Shown in pieces: positions 42,350 to 51,277 of a DNA stretch of 64,000 nucleotides. Under the pieces are notes generated by a model, which did no database searches, had not been told where the DNA came from, and saw nothing but the letters and a program-made list of their open reading frames with translations. The position numbers and the translations under genes are program-made. The stretch's first letter is position 1; every line of letters begins with the position of its first letter. The DNA comes from Acidisoma silvae (GTDB taxonomy: Bacteria; Pseudomonadota; Alphaproteobacteria; Acetobacterales; Acetobacteraceae): the NCBI RefSeq assembly GCF_020618775.1, contig NZ_JAESVB010000007.1, positions 62,001 to 126,000 on the forward strand. The letters are read 5' to 3'.

Positions 42350-42380
42350 AATAACGGGGGCGCATGTCGCCCCCGTTATT
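42350..42380 (+). terminator. Terminator-like hairpin after the polyamine-binding protein
   Basis: AATAACGGGGGCG and CGCCCCCGTTATT pair perfectly (13 bp) around CATGT, 7 nt after the stop. The 3' side has TTATT but no long T run. Confidence 0.75.
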
Positions 42381-42449
42381 GCCTGATGGTCCGAGCTGTC
42401 TCCTGCGAGACAAGGCGTCGGAATGGCATAGTAATTTCAAGGAAAAGCT

Positions 42450-42525
42450 TGGCGTCCCATAGGGGATTCGAACCCCTGTTACCGCCGTGAGAGGGCGGTG
42501 TCCTAGGCCTCTAGACGAATGGGAC
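42450..42525 (-). tRNA. tRNA-Glu (CTC)
   Basis: On the minus strand: acceptor GTCCCAT with ATGGGAC, discriminator G, CCA encoded; D arm TCGTCTAGAGGCCTAGGA; anticodon stem CCGCC/GGCGG with loop CTCTCAC (anticodon CTC); T arm CAGGGG-TTCGAAT-CCCCT. Confidence 0.95.
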
Positions 42526-42746
42526 AGGCCTGCAAGCGCCTTTCGGCGTGGAGCGGGTCTATAAACACCTCATGCGGCAGGGGCAAGGGGCGATGCGCCG
42601 CTCCACGGGCTTTCCAGCTGCATGGCGGATAAGCGCCAAGGCTCGAACGGCGGCAATTTCGCACAGCGCAAAAAATTCTCACGAAAACAGGCCGGAGCGA
42701 TCACCTAATCGTTGCCCCCGGGGCAGTGCGGTGCACAATAGTGACC

Positions 42747-45578
42747 ATGGCAGACCAACATGCACCCGTGAGTGACGTCCCCTCCTCCCCCGAGCAGCCC
42801 GCGCATATCGCGGCGCTGGCCGTCGACCTGCTCGGCGTGATGAACAAGGCCCTGGTCCGCGCGACCGAAGACCCGTTCAGCAATCCGGTCATGACGACCG
42901 CGCTGGCCATTTCCCGCCGCATCGACCAGGGACACCTGACCGAATCCGACCTACAGGGTCTGGTCTGCTGGCTGCGGGACGAGGCCTGGCAGCAACGCGC
43001 CGCCCGGCTGGCCGATTACGTCGGCCTTTCCGCCGGCCAAGACCCGTCTGCCGCCATGCAGGGACTGGCTGCCCGCCTGGTACGGCCCGACCCCAATGAC
43101 AGCGCCGTGCCTTTCGCCGAGTTCCGCAAGGCGATCGAGCGCCCGCGTTTTTCTGCCGTCTTCACCGCGCATCCGACCTTCTCCCTGCCCTATGCCGTGG
43201 GGGACGCGCTGGCGCGTGCCGCCTCGGGCGAGGACAGCGCCGCCTGTTTCACCTCTCACCGCCCGCTGCCGGTGACACTGGAAGACGAATTCGACCAGGC
43301 CCATGCGGCCATCGCCCGTGGACGCGACGCGATCGACCTGCTGACCGGCGCCATTCTGGATGCCGCCCGCGGCATCTGGGCGCATCGCTGGCTGGACCTC
43401 GCCCCGCGCCCCGTCACGTTGACCAGCTGGGTCGGCTATGACACCGACGGCCGCACCGATATCGGCTGGTGGGATACGCTGCGCCTGCGTCTGCGCATGA
43501 AGCTGTATCAGTTGCAGCGTGTCGAAACGCAGCTGGCGCCGCTGCCGAGTGCCGCCGCCATTCTGGACCGCGTGCAGGTGGCGATTGCCGCCGTCGAGGA
43601 AGAAATCGCGGCCGCCCCCAATGGCACGGATGTCGATGCCGTCGGCACCTTCGGCCGCACGCTGATGCGCTTGCAGGACGCGGCGATGGTCACGCCCGAG
43701 CCGCTGCTGGCTTTGTTTCCGGCGGCGCTGGCCGCCGCCGATGAGGCCGAACAGCGGGCGCTGCTGATCGTCCGCGCCGGCCTCGTCTCCCATAATCTCG
43801 GCCTTGCGCATACGCATGTGCGGCTGAATTCGGCGCAATTGCATAATGCCGTACGCCAGCGCCTGGGCCTGGCCGATCCGCCGGCCGATCCGTCGCGCCG
43901 CCGCGTGCTGCTTGGCGCCATCAATACGGCGCTGGACGAGGTCAAGCCGGAAGCCATCAATTTCGGCACGCTGATGGCGGAACAGGCATCCGCCGCCCGG
44001 CTGATGATGACGGTCGTGCAGATGGTGAAGCATATCGACGGCGCGAGCCCGGTGCGCTTCCTGATCGCCGAAACCGAGACCGGCTATACGCTGCTGACCG
44101 CGCTCTATTTCGCAAAGCTCTTCGGCATCGAGGACAAGATCGAAATCAGCCCGCTGTTCGAAACGGCGGAGGCCCTGTCCCAGGGCGGCCGCATCATCGA
44201 GGAAGCGCTGCGCAGCCCGCATTACCGGGACTATCTGCGCCGCACCGGCAAGCTGGCCGTCCAATTCGGCTATTCCGATTCGGGCCGCTATGTCGGGCAG
44301 ATCGCCGCCACCTATCTGATCGAGCGGCTGCGGCTGAAGATCGCCGATGCCATGGTCAAGCATGGCCTCACGGATGTCGAACTGGTGCTGTTCGATACGC
44401 ATGGTGAAAGCATCGGGCGCGGCGCGCATCCGGGATCGCTGACCGACCGTCTGGCCTATCTGTCCCCCGCCGCCGGGCGCCGGGCTTTTGACGCCGCCGG
44501 CATCCGCTACCGTGAGGAAAGTGCCTTCCAGGGCGGCGACGGCTATATGCTGTTCGGCACGCCGGCTTTGGCATGCGCGACCATCCTCAAGATCGCCGAA
44601 TTCGCGCTGGGCAAGATGGATGAGGGTGACGACCCGATCTATCAGGACGCCGATTTCGCGGCCGATTTCTTCGCGACCATCCGGTCCAATATGGAAGAGC
44701 TGGTCGAAGACCCCGGCTATGCCGCCATCCTGGGCACTTTCGGCCCGGCGCTGATCGACCGCACCGGTTCGCGCCCGGCCGCGCGGCAGAGCGATACCTC
44801 GGGCGGGCCGGCCATTATCGGCCATCCGCGCGAATTGCGGGCCATCCCCAATAACGCGATCCTGCAACAGCTCGGCTGGTGCGCGAATACGCTACAGGGT
44901 CTGGGCCTGGCCGCCAGCCGCAACCCCGATGCGGTGACGGAACTGCGCCGCACCAGCCCGCGTTTCCGCCGCTCAATGGATTTCGCGTCCCACGCCATGC
45001 GCCATTCGCATCTGGATGTGCTGCGCGCGGTGGTGGAGACGCTGGACCCCGGCACCTGGCTGGACCGGGCCGGCCACAGCGTCATCCCCGGCCGGCGCGA
45101 AGCGCTGATGGCGGTCGCCAGCGGTTTGGAACAGCTCAATATCTGGTCGGACGTGCTGGCCATGTTCCGCCGCGTCCATGCCGATCATCTGGCGCTGCGG
45201 GCGGCCTGGGCGGATGCGCCGCAGATGGACGAGCGCGAGTTGCTGCTGCATGCGCTGCGCCTGGCCTGTATCCATCGCATCTGGATTCTGACGGCGATGA
45301 TTCCAGATTTCGCACCGCGTCTGGGCGTCATGCGCACCGGGTTGCAGCAGCGCCTGCTGCGGCTGGACGTGCCGGCAGCCTTGCAGACGCTGGGCCGCAT
45401 CTTCCCGAAAGCCCCGGACGAGACGACGGGCACCGATTTCGGCGAACCCGGAACCTCGGCCAATACGTTGGGCTATGGCCGCGAGCATGACGAGATATTC
45501 TCGCCCATCGCCCATTATTTCGCGCTGGTGCGCGAAATCAGCACGGCGGTCAGCCATGAGGTCGGCGCGTTCGGGTAG
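42747..45578 (+). CDS. Divergent phosphoenolpyruvate carboxylase-like protein
   Basis: 943 residues, close to PEPC length. Landmarks: FTAHPTFSLPYAVGDALARA with His142 (E. coli His138), SWVGYDTDGRTDIGWWDTLR near 229-248, VQFGYSDSGRYVGQIAATYL near 506-525, FDTHGESIGRGAHPGS near 549-564, FQGGDGYMLFGTPALA. Several PEPC-critical positions differ: TAHPTE to TAHPTF, GGDRDGNP to GYDTDGRT, GYSDSxKDxG to GYSDSGRYVG, HGRGGSxGRGG to DTHGESIGRGA, and the C-terminal NTG is missing. It is a PEPC homologue whose carboxylation of PEP to oxaloacetate is uncertain. ATG 42747 is chosen; an in-frame GTG lies 21 nt upstream. Confidence 0.8.
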   Translation: MADQHAPVSDVPSSPEQPAHIAALAVDLLGVMNKALVRATEDPFSNPVMTTALAISRRIDQGHLTESDLQGLVCWLRDEAWQQRAARLADYVGLSAGQDPSAAMQGLAARLVRPDPNDSAVPFAEFRKAIERPRFSAVFTAHPTFSLPYAVGDALARAASGEDSAACFTSHRPLPVTLEDEFDQAHAAIARGRDAIDLLTGAILDAARGIWAHRWLDLAPRPVTLTSWVGYDTDGRTDIGWWDTLRLRLRMKLYQLQRVETQLAPLPSAAAILDRVQVAIAAVEEEIAAAPNGTDVDAVGTFGRTLMRLQDAAMVTPEPLLALFPAALAAADEAEQRALLIVRAGLVSHNLGLAHTHVRLNSAQLHNAVRQRLGLADPPADPSRRRVLLGAINTALDEVKPEAINFGTLMAEQASAARLMMTVVQMVKHIDGASPVRFLIAETETGYTLLTALYFAKLFGIEDKIEISPLFETAEALSQGGRIIEEALRSPHYRDYLRRTGKLAVQFGYSDSGRYVGQIAATYLIERLRLKIADAMVKHGLTDVELVLFDTHGESIGRGAHPGSLTDRLAYLSPAAGRRAFDAAGIRYREESAFQGGDGYMLFGTPALACATILKIAEFALGKMDEGDDPIYQDADFAADFFATIRSNMEELVEDPGYAAILGTFGPALIDRTGSRPAARQSDTSGGPAIIGHPRELRAIPNNAILQQLGWCANTLQGLGLAASRNPDAVTELRRTSPRFRRSMDFASHAMRHSHLDVLRAVVETLDPGTWLDRAGHSVIPGRREALMAVASGLEQLNIWSDVLAMFRRVHADHLALRAAWADAPQMDERELLLHALRLACIHRIWILTAMIPDFAPRLGVMRTGLQQRLLRLDVPAALQTLGRIFPKAPDETTGTDFGEPGTSANTLGYGREHDEIFSPIAHYFALVREISTAVSHEVGAFG

Positions 45579-45588
45579 CAGGTCCACA

Positions 45589-45701
45589 GTCATCCGCGCA
45601 CCTGTTGCGCGGATCTATCCGATCGGGCGCCCAAAGGCTGTCGGGGCGCTCAATCGGGTAGATGCCCGGCATGAAGCGCGGCTGGCTAAGCCGGGCACGA
45701 C
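45589..45701 (+). repeat. Palindromic intergenic element, copy 2
   Basis: The left arm GTCATCCGCGCACCTGTTGC...TCTATCC resembles the left arm at 4933 (GTCACCCGCGGGCCTGTCCC...TCTACCC), and the right arm GGGTAGATGCCCGGC...AAGCCGGGCACGAC resembles the right arm ending at 5013. The insert between arms is longer. It lies between the PEPC-like gene and the ferredoxin gene, which converge. Confidence 0.75.
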
Positions 45702-45732
45702 AATTATAAGTAGTAAGACTCTGACTTAAGTC

Positions 45733-46062
45733 TCAGCCGCCGGCGTTGCGCGTGCCGCTCGGCAGCTTCACCACCAGACCGTCCAATTCGTCATTGATCA
45801 CGATCTGGCAGCCGAGGCGCGAGGTCTCTTCCAGGCCGAAGGCAAGGTCGAGCATGTCTTCCTCGTCCTCGGTCGGCGGGGTCAGCTTCTCGAACCAGTC
45901 CGGGTCGATGACGACATGGCAGGTGGAGCAGGCCAGCGACCCCTCGCAAGCGCCTTCAAGGTCAACGCCATGCTTATGGGCAACCTCCAGCACGGACAGC
46001 CCGACCGGCGCATCCACTTCGCGGGGCGTGCCATCGCGCTCGATGAAGGTCATCTTCGGCAT
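45733..46062 (-). CDS. fdx: [2Fe-2S] ferredoxin, ISC/adrenodoxin type
   Basis: 109 residues. Cys39, Cys45, Cys48 and Cys85 ([20 protein letters not shown]) match the C-x5-C-x2-C...C pattern of ISC ferredoxins, and the acidic stretch [14 protein letters not shown] is typical. Such ferredoxins give electrons to IscS/IscU Fe-S cluster assembly. The ATG overlaps the stop of the desulfurase gene upstream by one base (TGATG), so the two are coupled. It is the last gene of the cysE operon. Confidence 0.92.
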   Translation of the reverse strand: MPKMTFIERDGTPREVDAPVGLSVLEVAHKHGVDLEGACEGSLACSTCHVVIDPDWFEKLTPPTEDEEDMLDLAFGLEETSRLGCQIVINDELDGLVVKLPSGTRNAGG

Positions 46063-47228
46063 CAGCGTATCAATTCCTCTTCTGGGCTCAGCGCGGCAGC
46101 AATGAGCTGTGCCGCCGCCGCCTCTATCTCGGCGTCGGAGGTAAATCGTCCAATCCCGATACGCAAGCTGCGCTTTGCCGCATCCGGCGGCAGGCCGATG
46201 GCGGTCAGGACATGGCTGGCGCCGACCGTGCCGTCTGCCGCGCTAGTGCAGGCGGAACTGGACGACAGGCAGAGGTCCGGCAGATCGGCCAGAAGGGCCG
46301 CCGCCGTCCGGCGCGGAAAGGTCAGGCTGAGATTGCCGGCGACCCGGCTTTCGGCATGGCCGTTCAGCACCAGGCCGGGAATGCCGGCGCGCAGACCGGA
46401 CAGAAGCCTTTGCGCCTGCGCCTGAATTCTGGCGGTCTCGGCTGAGCCTTCGGCCTGCGCCAGATGCGCGGCCTTCCCCATGGCGATGATCAGCGGCACC
46501 GGCAGCGTGCCTGACCGCAATCCGCGCTCCTGCCCACCGCCCGCGACCAGCGATGCGATGCGCATCCTCGGGCGGCGGCGCAGATACAGCGCGCCGATGC
46601 CCTTCGGCCCGTACATTTTATGGCCGGAGAGCGAGAGGAGATCGGCCGGTATCTGACCGATATCGAGGGCGATGCGCCCGGCCGCCTGGGCGGCGTCGAC
46701 ATGAAAGGCCGCACCTGCGGTCTTCACCATGCGGCCAAGCACCGCCAGATCCTGCACCACGCCGATTTCGTTATTCACCGCCATGATCGAGACCAGAAGC
46801 GTCGGCACGGCCAGCGCCTGGGCCAGCACGGCCGGGTCCAGCAGGCCATCGGCTTGCACGGGCAGCACCACCGGCTCGAAGCCCTCATCGGCCAGGGCCA
46901 GGACCGGATCGAGCACGGCATGATGCTCGGTCGCCAGCGTGACGATGCGGCGACGGTCGTCGCCCATGCCGCGCGCAAACCGCGCTGCGCCAAGGATGGC
47001 GAGATTGTTCGATTCGGTGGCGCCGGAGGTGAAGATGATTTCGGCCGCCGATGCGCCGATCAGCGCCGCGACCTGGGCGCGGGCGATATCCACGGCATCC
47101 GCCGCATCACGGCCCATGCCGTGTTCGACACTGCCGGCATTGCCGAAACGCTCGGTAAACCAGGGCAGCATCTCGGCCAGCACGCGCGGATCGCAAGGCG
47201 TCGTCGCGTGATTGTCGAGATAGATCAT
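46062..47228 (-). CDS. Cysteine desulfurase (IscS/NifS family), second copy
   Basis: 388 residues, PLP fold type [21 protein letters not shown] opens it in standard IscS fashion; [63 protein letters not shown] with PLP Lys204, and [18 protein letters not shown] follow. The active-site cysteine is in [20 protein letters not shown]. It frees sulfur from cysteine as a persulfide for Fe-S clusters or thio-modification. Overlaps by 4 nt with the desulfurase before it and by 1 nt with ferredoxin after it. Of the two copies this looks more like IscS. Confidence 0.92.
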   Translation of the reverse strand: MIYLDNHATTPCDPRVLAEMLPWFTERFGNAGSVEHGMGRDAADAVDIARAQVAALIGASAAEIIFTSGATESNNLAILGAARFARGMGDDRRRIVTLATEHHAVLDPVLALADEGFEPVVLPVQADGLLDPAVLAQALAVPTLLVSIMAVNNEIGVVQDLAVLGRMVKTAGAAFHVDAAQAAGRIALDIGQIPADLLSLSGHKMYGPKGIGALYLRRRPRMRIASLVAGGGQERGLRSGTLPVPLIIAMGKAAHLAQAEGSAETARIQAQAQRLLSGLRAGIPGLVLNGHAESRVAGNLSLTFPRRTAAALLADLPDLCLSSSSACTSAADGTVGASHVLTAIGLPPDAAKRSLRIGIGRFTSDAEIEAAAAQLIAAALSPEEELIR

Positions 47229-48340
47229 GCGGCGTCGGCGGGACGCGCCATCCGCGCCGCCATGGCCTGATAGGCCGCTATGAAAGCCAAGGCATCCGCC
47301 TCCGTCGCGTTCCAGGGCAAGGAAACGCGAATCGCCTGGGCCGATAGATCGCCCGCGCCCATCGCTTCCAGAACATGGCTGCGCGCCACCTTGCCGGAGG
47401 AACAGGCAGCCCCGGCTGACACCGAGATGCCGGCCAGATCGAGCGCGATGACTTGGGATTCCGCCCGCACGCCCGGCAAAGCCAGGCAGGTCGTATTGGG
47501 CAGACGCGCTGTCCCGCCGCCGATGACGATGGCACCGGCCGCGACCGCCGCCGCCTCCATCGCATCCCGCCAGGGCGCGAGGCGGGCGGCCGCTTCCGGC
47601 TGGCAGGCGATAGCCGCCGCCGCGAAACCGGCGATATTGGGCAGCGCATGGGTGCCGCCACGCCGCCCCCGCTCCTGACCGCCGCCCAGCGTCAACGGCT
47701 GCAAGCGATCCGCCGCGTCGGATGTCAGCAGCACGGCCCCTGCCCCGGGCGGACCGCCCAGCTTGTGGGCCGAGAGGGTGAGGCAATCGGCGCCGATGGC
47801 CGCAAAATCGACCGACAGTCGCCCGGCCCCCTGCACGGCATCGACATGAAAAGGCACGCCGGCATCGCGGCACAGGCGGGCGATATCGGCGACAGGCTGC
47901 ACCGCGCCGGTTTCGTTATTGGCCAGCATGACGGAGACGAGCGCCGGCTTTTCGGCCGCCAGAGCCGAGGCCAGGGCGTCGAGCGATATCTGCCCCTGCC
48001 CGTCCACCGGCAGCACGCCCGCGGTCTCGCCGGCGGCGGCGATGACGGCCGCGTGTTCGGTCGCGCCGCGCAGAACCCGCCCGCCACGCGCCAGGCCGTG
48101 AATGGCAATGGCATTGGCCTCCGTCCCGCCGGAGGTGAAGACCAGATTGCGGGACGAGCCGCCGAAGCGGCTGGCAATGGCTTCCCGCGCGTCTTCCAGA
48201 ATTTTGCGCGCCGCGCGCCCGTCGCCATGGATGGAGGATGGATTGCCCAGCGTATCCAGCGCGGCCATGACCGCCGCGCGTGCCTCGGGCCGTAGCGGCT
48301 CGGTCGCATTGGCATCCAGATAGACGCGCGCCCGCGCCAT
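47225..48340 (-). CDS. Cysteine desulfurase family protein, first copy
   Basis: 371 residues. It opens RVYLDANATEPLRPEARAAV (the usual DNxATTP is DANATEP), with TSGGTEANAIAIHGLA, TEHAAVI, NNETGAVQPV, FHVDAVQGAGRLSVD, LSAHKLGGPPGAGAVLL with PLP Lys193, GGGQERGRRGGT and active-site Cys in SVSAGAACSSGKVARSHVLE. It is shorter and more divergent than its downstream partner and lies 1 nt after the cysE stop. Its sulfur acceptor may differ (tRNA thiolation or another scaffold), but this cannot be read. Confidence 0.9.
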   Translation of the reverse strand: MARARVYLDANATEPLRPEARAAVMAALDTLGNPSSIHGDGRAARKILEDAREAIASRFGGSSRNLVFTSGGTEANAIAIHGLARGGRVLRGATEHAAVIAAAGETAGVLPVDGQGQISLDALASALAAEKPALVSVMLANNETGAVQPVADIARLCRDAGVPFHVDAVQGAGRLSVDFAAIGADCLTLSAHKLGGPPGAGAVLLTSDAADRLQPLTLGGGQERGRRGGTHALPNIAGFAAAAIACQPEAAARLAPWRDAMEAAAVAAGAIVIGGGTARLPNTTCLALPGVRAESQVIALDLAGISVSAGAACSSGKVARSHVLEAMGAGDLSAQAIRVSLPWNATEADALAFIAAYQAMAARMARPADAA

Positions 48341-48341
48341 G

Positions 48342-49022
48342 CTATTCGGCCGGTTCCAGGCTGGGCGTACCGGCCCGCGCCAGCACGCCGACCCGCGCCT
48401 CCAGCTCGGCCAATTCCGCGCGCAGACTCTCGATGTCATGCAGCAGTGGATCGACCGACATTTCCGAACAGGGCGTGCCATAGGCGTCGAAACAGGGTTT
48501 GGCGCGTCCCCGGTCCAGCACATTGGCCGGCGCCGCCACCATGGTGATGCCGGCCGGCACCGGCTTGATGACCAGCGCATTGGCACCGATCCGCGCGCCG
48601 TCGCCCACCGTGATATTGCCCAGCACCTTGGCGCCGGCGCCGATAATGACGTTATTGCCGATGGTCGGATGGCGCTTGCCGTGGCTGAGGCTGGTGCCGC
48701 CGAGCGTGACCTGATGGTACAGCGTCACGTCGTCGCCGACGATCGCGGTCTCCCCGATCACCAGGCCCATGCCGTGGTCGATGACCAGCCGCCGGCCAAG
48801 CCGCGCGGCAGGGTGGATTTCAATCCCGGTCAGCCAGCGGCTGAGATGGGCCGTGAACCGGGCAAGCGACGTCCATCGGGCAAGCCAAAGCGTCTGCGCC
48901 ACGCGGTGCCAGATGACCGCATGCAGGCCAGGATAGCAGAACAGAACCTCGGCCGTGGACCGGGCCGCAGGGTCGCGCTCGCGGTAGGCAGCGATGCTTT
49001 CCCGCAGAAACATAAAGGCCAT
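48342..49022 (-). CDS. cysE: Serine O-acetyltransferase
   Basis: 226 residues. N-terminal helical part ([37 protein letters not shown]) and left-handed beta-helix of hexapeptide repeats: [20 protein letters not shown] with the catalytic Asp-His, [52 protein letters not shown]. It makes O-acetylserine, the cysteine precursor. The C-terminal tail is longer than in short forms. First gene of an operon with two cysteine desulfurases and ferredoxin. ATG 49022 is chosen; a second ATG lies 9 nt downstream. Confidence 0.93.
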   Translation of the reverse strand: MAFMFLRESIAAYRERDPAARSTAEVLFCYPGLHAVIWHRVAQTLWLARWTSLARFTAHLSRWLTGIEIHPAARLGRRLVIDHGMGLVIGETAIVGDDVTLYHQVTLGGTSLSHGKRHPTIGNNVIIGAGAKVLGNITVGDGARIGANALVIKPVPAGITMVAAPANVLDRGRAKPCFDAYGTPCSEMSVDPLLHDIESLRAELAELEARVGVLARAGTPSLEPAE

Positions 49023-49388
49023 GCGACATTTCCATATGAATTCGGCAGCCCGGCACCCTATTATCACGTCCGTCCTGGACATTTGAAAGGCTTTGCCGGG
49101 GCAGCTGCCATCCCTTGATGCCTTCTTCCGCTTTCCCGTGTTCATGCCTGGGGCGGCGATGCCATTGCGTGTCGCTCAGGCTGCGGTCATCGCAAGTCAG
49201 CCTCCTTTGAAAGCGTCGCTCCGCTATGGCGGTGCGGCATGGCTGGTTTTCGATGCCTGGGAATTGAGGGAATCGCTTACGAATTAGGATGCAGCGGCGG
49301 AGGCGAGCCGTTATCGAAGGGGCTGACTTGTAAGGCCGCCCGGGCAACCGGGAGGCCCAATCGCTATCGAAGATAGGTTTAGAGCGCC
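49023..49388. other. Divergent promoter region, cysE / hydrolase (366 nt)
   Basis: No convincing gene. On the hydrolase side the leader holds two hairpins: GGCC-g-CCCGG with CCGGG-a-GGCC (49334-49357), and CTATC-GAA-GATAG (49364-49376) directly before the ribosome site. I looked for Fur, RirA and IscR-type palindromes and saw no clear one. Confidence 0.5.
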
Positions 49389-50054
49389 ATGCCTGAAGTG
49401 ATGTTCGCCGGCCCGGACGGTCGTTTGGAAGGCCGCTACCACCACAGCAAGGACACGGGCGCCCCTCTGGCACTCGTGCTTCACCCGCACCCGCTTCACG
49501 GCGGCACCATGAATAACCGTATCACCTATTCCATGTTCCAGGCTTTCCAGCGCCTGGGCTTTTCCGTGATGCGCTTCAATTTCCGTGGCGTCGGCCGCAG
49601 CCAAGGCCGCTATGACGGCGGCATCGGCGAGATCAGCGATGCCGCGGGCGCGCTGGACTGGATGCAGTCCGTCAACCCCAATTCCGGCGGCCTTTGGATC
49701 GCGGGCTATTCCTTCGGCGCTTTCGTCGGCATGCAGCTGCTGATGCGCCGCCCCGAAATCTCGGGCTGGATCAGCGTCGCGCCGCCGGCCACGCATTACG
49801 ATTTCGGATTCCTGGCCCCTTGTCCGACGGGCGGCCTGATGATCCACGGCGATGCCGATGAAATGGTGGTCGAGCCGGGCGTGCGGAAGCTGGTCGACAA
49901 GCTGAACACCCAGAAGGGCGTCTCGATCGACTATCGCGTCTATGAGGGTGCGGACCATGTGATGGCGAATTACGCCGACCGCATCGGCACCGACCTGGAA
50001 GAGTATGTGCGCCAGACCATGGCGCGGAAGCAGATGGCGCTGGCCGCCGACTGA
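49389..50054 (+). CDS. Alpha/beta hydrolase, COG2945 type
   Basis: 221 residues, single domain. LVLHPHPLHGGTMNNRIT provides the oxyanion region; FNFRGVGRSQGRYDGG is typical of this family; the nucleophile elbow is AGYSFGAF (G-x-S-x-G, Ser in YSFG); the acid lies near MIHGDADEMV, and the His in YEGADHVMANY. The triad is complete. The substrate is unknown; genes of this type often neighbour cysteine/Fe-S operons in alphaproteobacteria. Divergent from cysE. Confidence 0.87.
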   Translation: MPEVMFAGPDGRLEGRYHHSKDTGAPLALVLHPHPLHGGTMNNRITYSMFQAFQRLGFSVMRFNFRGVGRSQGRYDGGIGEISDAAGALDWMQSVNPNSGGLWIAGYSFGAFVGMQLLMRRPEISGWISVAPPATHYDFGFLAPCPTGGLMIHGDADEMVVEPGVRKLVDKLNTQKGVSIDYRVYEGADHVMANYADRIGTDLEEYVRQTMARKQMALAAD

Positions 50055-50079
50055 TCCGCATCACGCGGTTGCAGTATTT

Positions 50080-50117
50080 AAAAAGCCGGGTGGCGCGCAG
50101 GCGCCATCCGGCTTTTT
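50080..50117. terminator. Bidirectional terminator
   Basis: AAAAAGCCGG-GTGGCGC and GCGCCAT-CCGGCTTTTT pair around GCAG, between the convergent hydrolase and alpha-hydroxy-acid oxidase genes. Confidence 0.9.
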
Positions 50118-50128
50118 AGTGTCTAGGC

Positions 50129-51277
50129 CTAATTGAAATGCACCGCGCTGCGGCCGGCGGCGCGCAGCGCCGCCACGCTGCGCAGGCCCATCAAGGCCAG
50201 GGTCGAATCCAATTCGCCTGCCAGCAGGGCGATGGCGCGCGCCACACCGGCCTCGCCGCCCGCCGCCAGACCCCAGGCATAGGGCCGGCCGATGGAGACC
50301 GCCGAAGCGCCCAGGGCCAAGGCCAGCGCGATATGCCAGCCGCGCCGGAAACCGCCATCGACCAGCACATCCAGCCCGGCACCCACCGCCTCGGCGATCG
50401 CCGGCAGGGCCATGATGGTGGAGGACGCGCCATCCAACTGCCTTCCGCCATGGTTGGAAACGACGATGCCGTCCGCGCCCGCATCGACAGCACGCCGCGC
50501 GTCCTCGGGTTCCAGAATCCCCTTGATGACCAGCTTGCCCGGCCAGCGCCGGCGCAGCCAATCGACATCCGCCCAGGTCAAGGCCGGATCGATCTGCCGG
50601 GCCAGATTGCCCGCCTGCTCCATCACCCCACGGCCGAAACCGGCGGCGCGGGCATGACCGACTTCAGGCATGCCATCCCGGATCACGTCCCGGCACCAGG
50701 ACGGACGGCTGAGCATATTGGCCCATTGCCGCAGCGTCGGCCGGGTGAGGTTGCGGAAACCGTTGCGGACGTCGCGCTCCCGCGCCGGGGTCACGGCGGT
50801 ATCGACCGTCAGGAACAGCGCCTTTGCCCCTGCCGCCTCGGCCCGCGCGATCAGCACCTCGGTCAGCGCGCGGTCCTGCAACACGTAAAGCTGGGAATAG
50901 ATCGTGACGTCCGGATTTTCCCGCGTCACCTCGTCGATCGGGCGGATGGCGAAAGCGGAGATGCAGCTTGGCACGCCGGCGCGACCGGCCGCCCGCGCCG
51001 CGGCCACCTCGCCGCGCCGGCCGCACATGCCTAAGAAACCCAGCGGCCCCAGCATGAGCGGCAAGGCATGGCCGGCACCGAGGAATGAGGTGGAAAGGTC
51101 GCGTCCCGAGACATCGCGCAGCACATGCTGGCGCAGGCGCCAGCGCGCGAAATCACTTTCATTCGCCGCCCGCGTCAGCTCGCTGTTGGAGCCGCCATCG
51201 ACATAATCGAAAAAGATGCGCGGCAGGCGTCGTTCCGCCAGACGGCGCAGATCCTCGATATTATGGCAGTCCTTCAT
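50129..51277 (-). CDS. FMN-dependent alpha-hydroxy-acid oxidase/dehydrogenase
   Basis: 382 residues, TIM-barrel family of L-lactate dehydrogenase (LldD), mandelate dehydrogenase and glycolate oxidase. Visible are FFDYVDGGSNSELT, LMLGPLGFLG, YSQLYVLQDRAL, LTVDTAVTPARERDVRNGFR, KGILEPEDARRAVDAGADGI, SNHGGRQLDGASST (catalytic His and Arg) and VLVDGGFRRGWHIALALALG. The substrate is uncertain; the mid segment ARERDVRNGF is like mandelate/lactate enzymes. Its ATG overlaps the stop of the LysR gene (ATGA), so regulator and enzyme are one transcript. Confidence 0.9.
   Translation of the reverse strand: MKDCHNIEDLRRLAERRLPRIFFDYVDGGSNSELTRAANESDFARWRLRQHVLRDVSGRDLSTSFLGAGHALPLMLGPLGFLGMCGRRGEVAAARAAGRAGVPSCISAFAIRPIDEVTRENPDVTIYSQLYVLQDRALTEVLIARAEAAGAKALFLTVDTAVTPARERDVRNGFRNLTRPTLRQWANMLSRPSWCRDVIRDGMPEVGHARAAGFGRGVMEQAGNLARQIDPALTWADVDWLRRRWPGKLVIKGILEPEDARRAVDAGADGIVVSNHGGRQLDGASSTIMALPAIAEAVGAGLDVLVDGGFRRGWHIALALALGASAVSIGRPYAWGLAAGGEAGVARAIALLAGELDSTLALMGLRSVAALRAAGRSAVHFN

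Noticed and set aside
42951-44867. 638-codon minus-strand frame inside the PEPC-like gene
   Set aside because: The plus strand has PEPC landmarks through this region; the antisense translation looks like typical G+C-rich antisense noise.
49093-49287. 64-codon plus-strand frame between cysE and the hydrolase
   Set aside because: No ribosome site, biased composition and no family resemblance.
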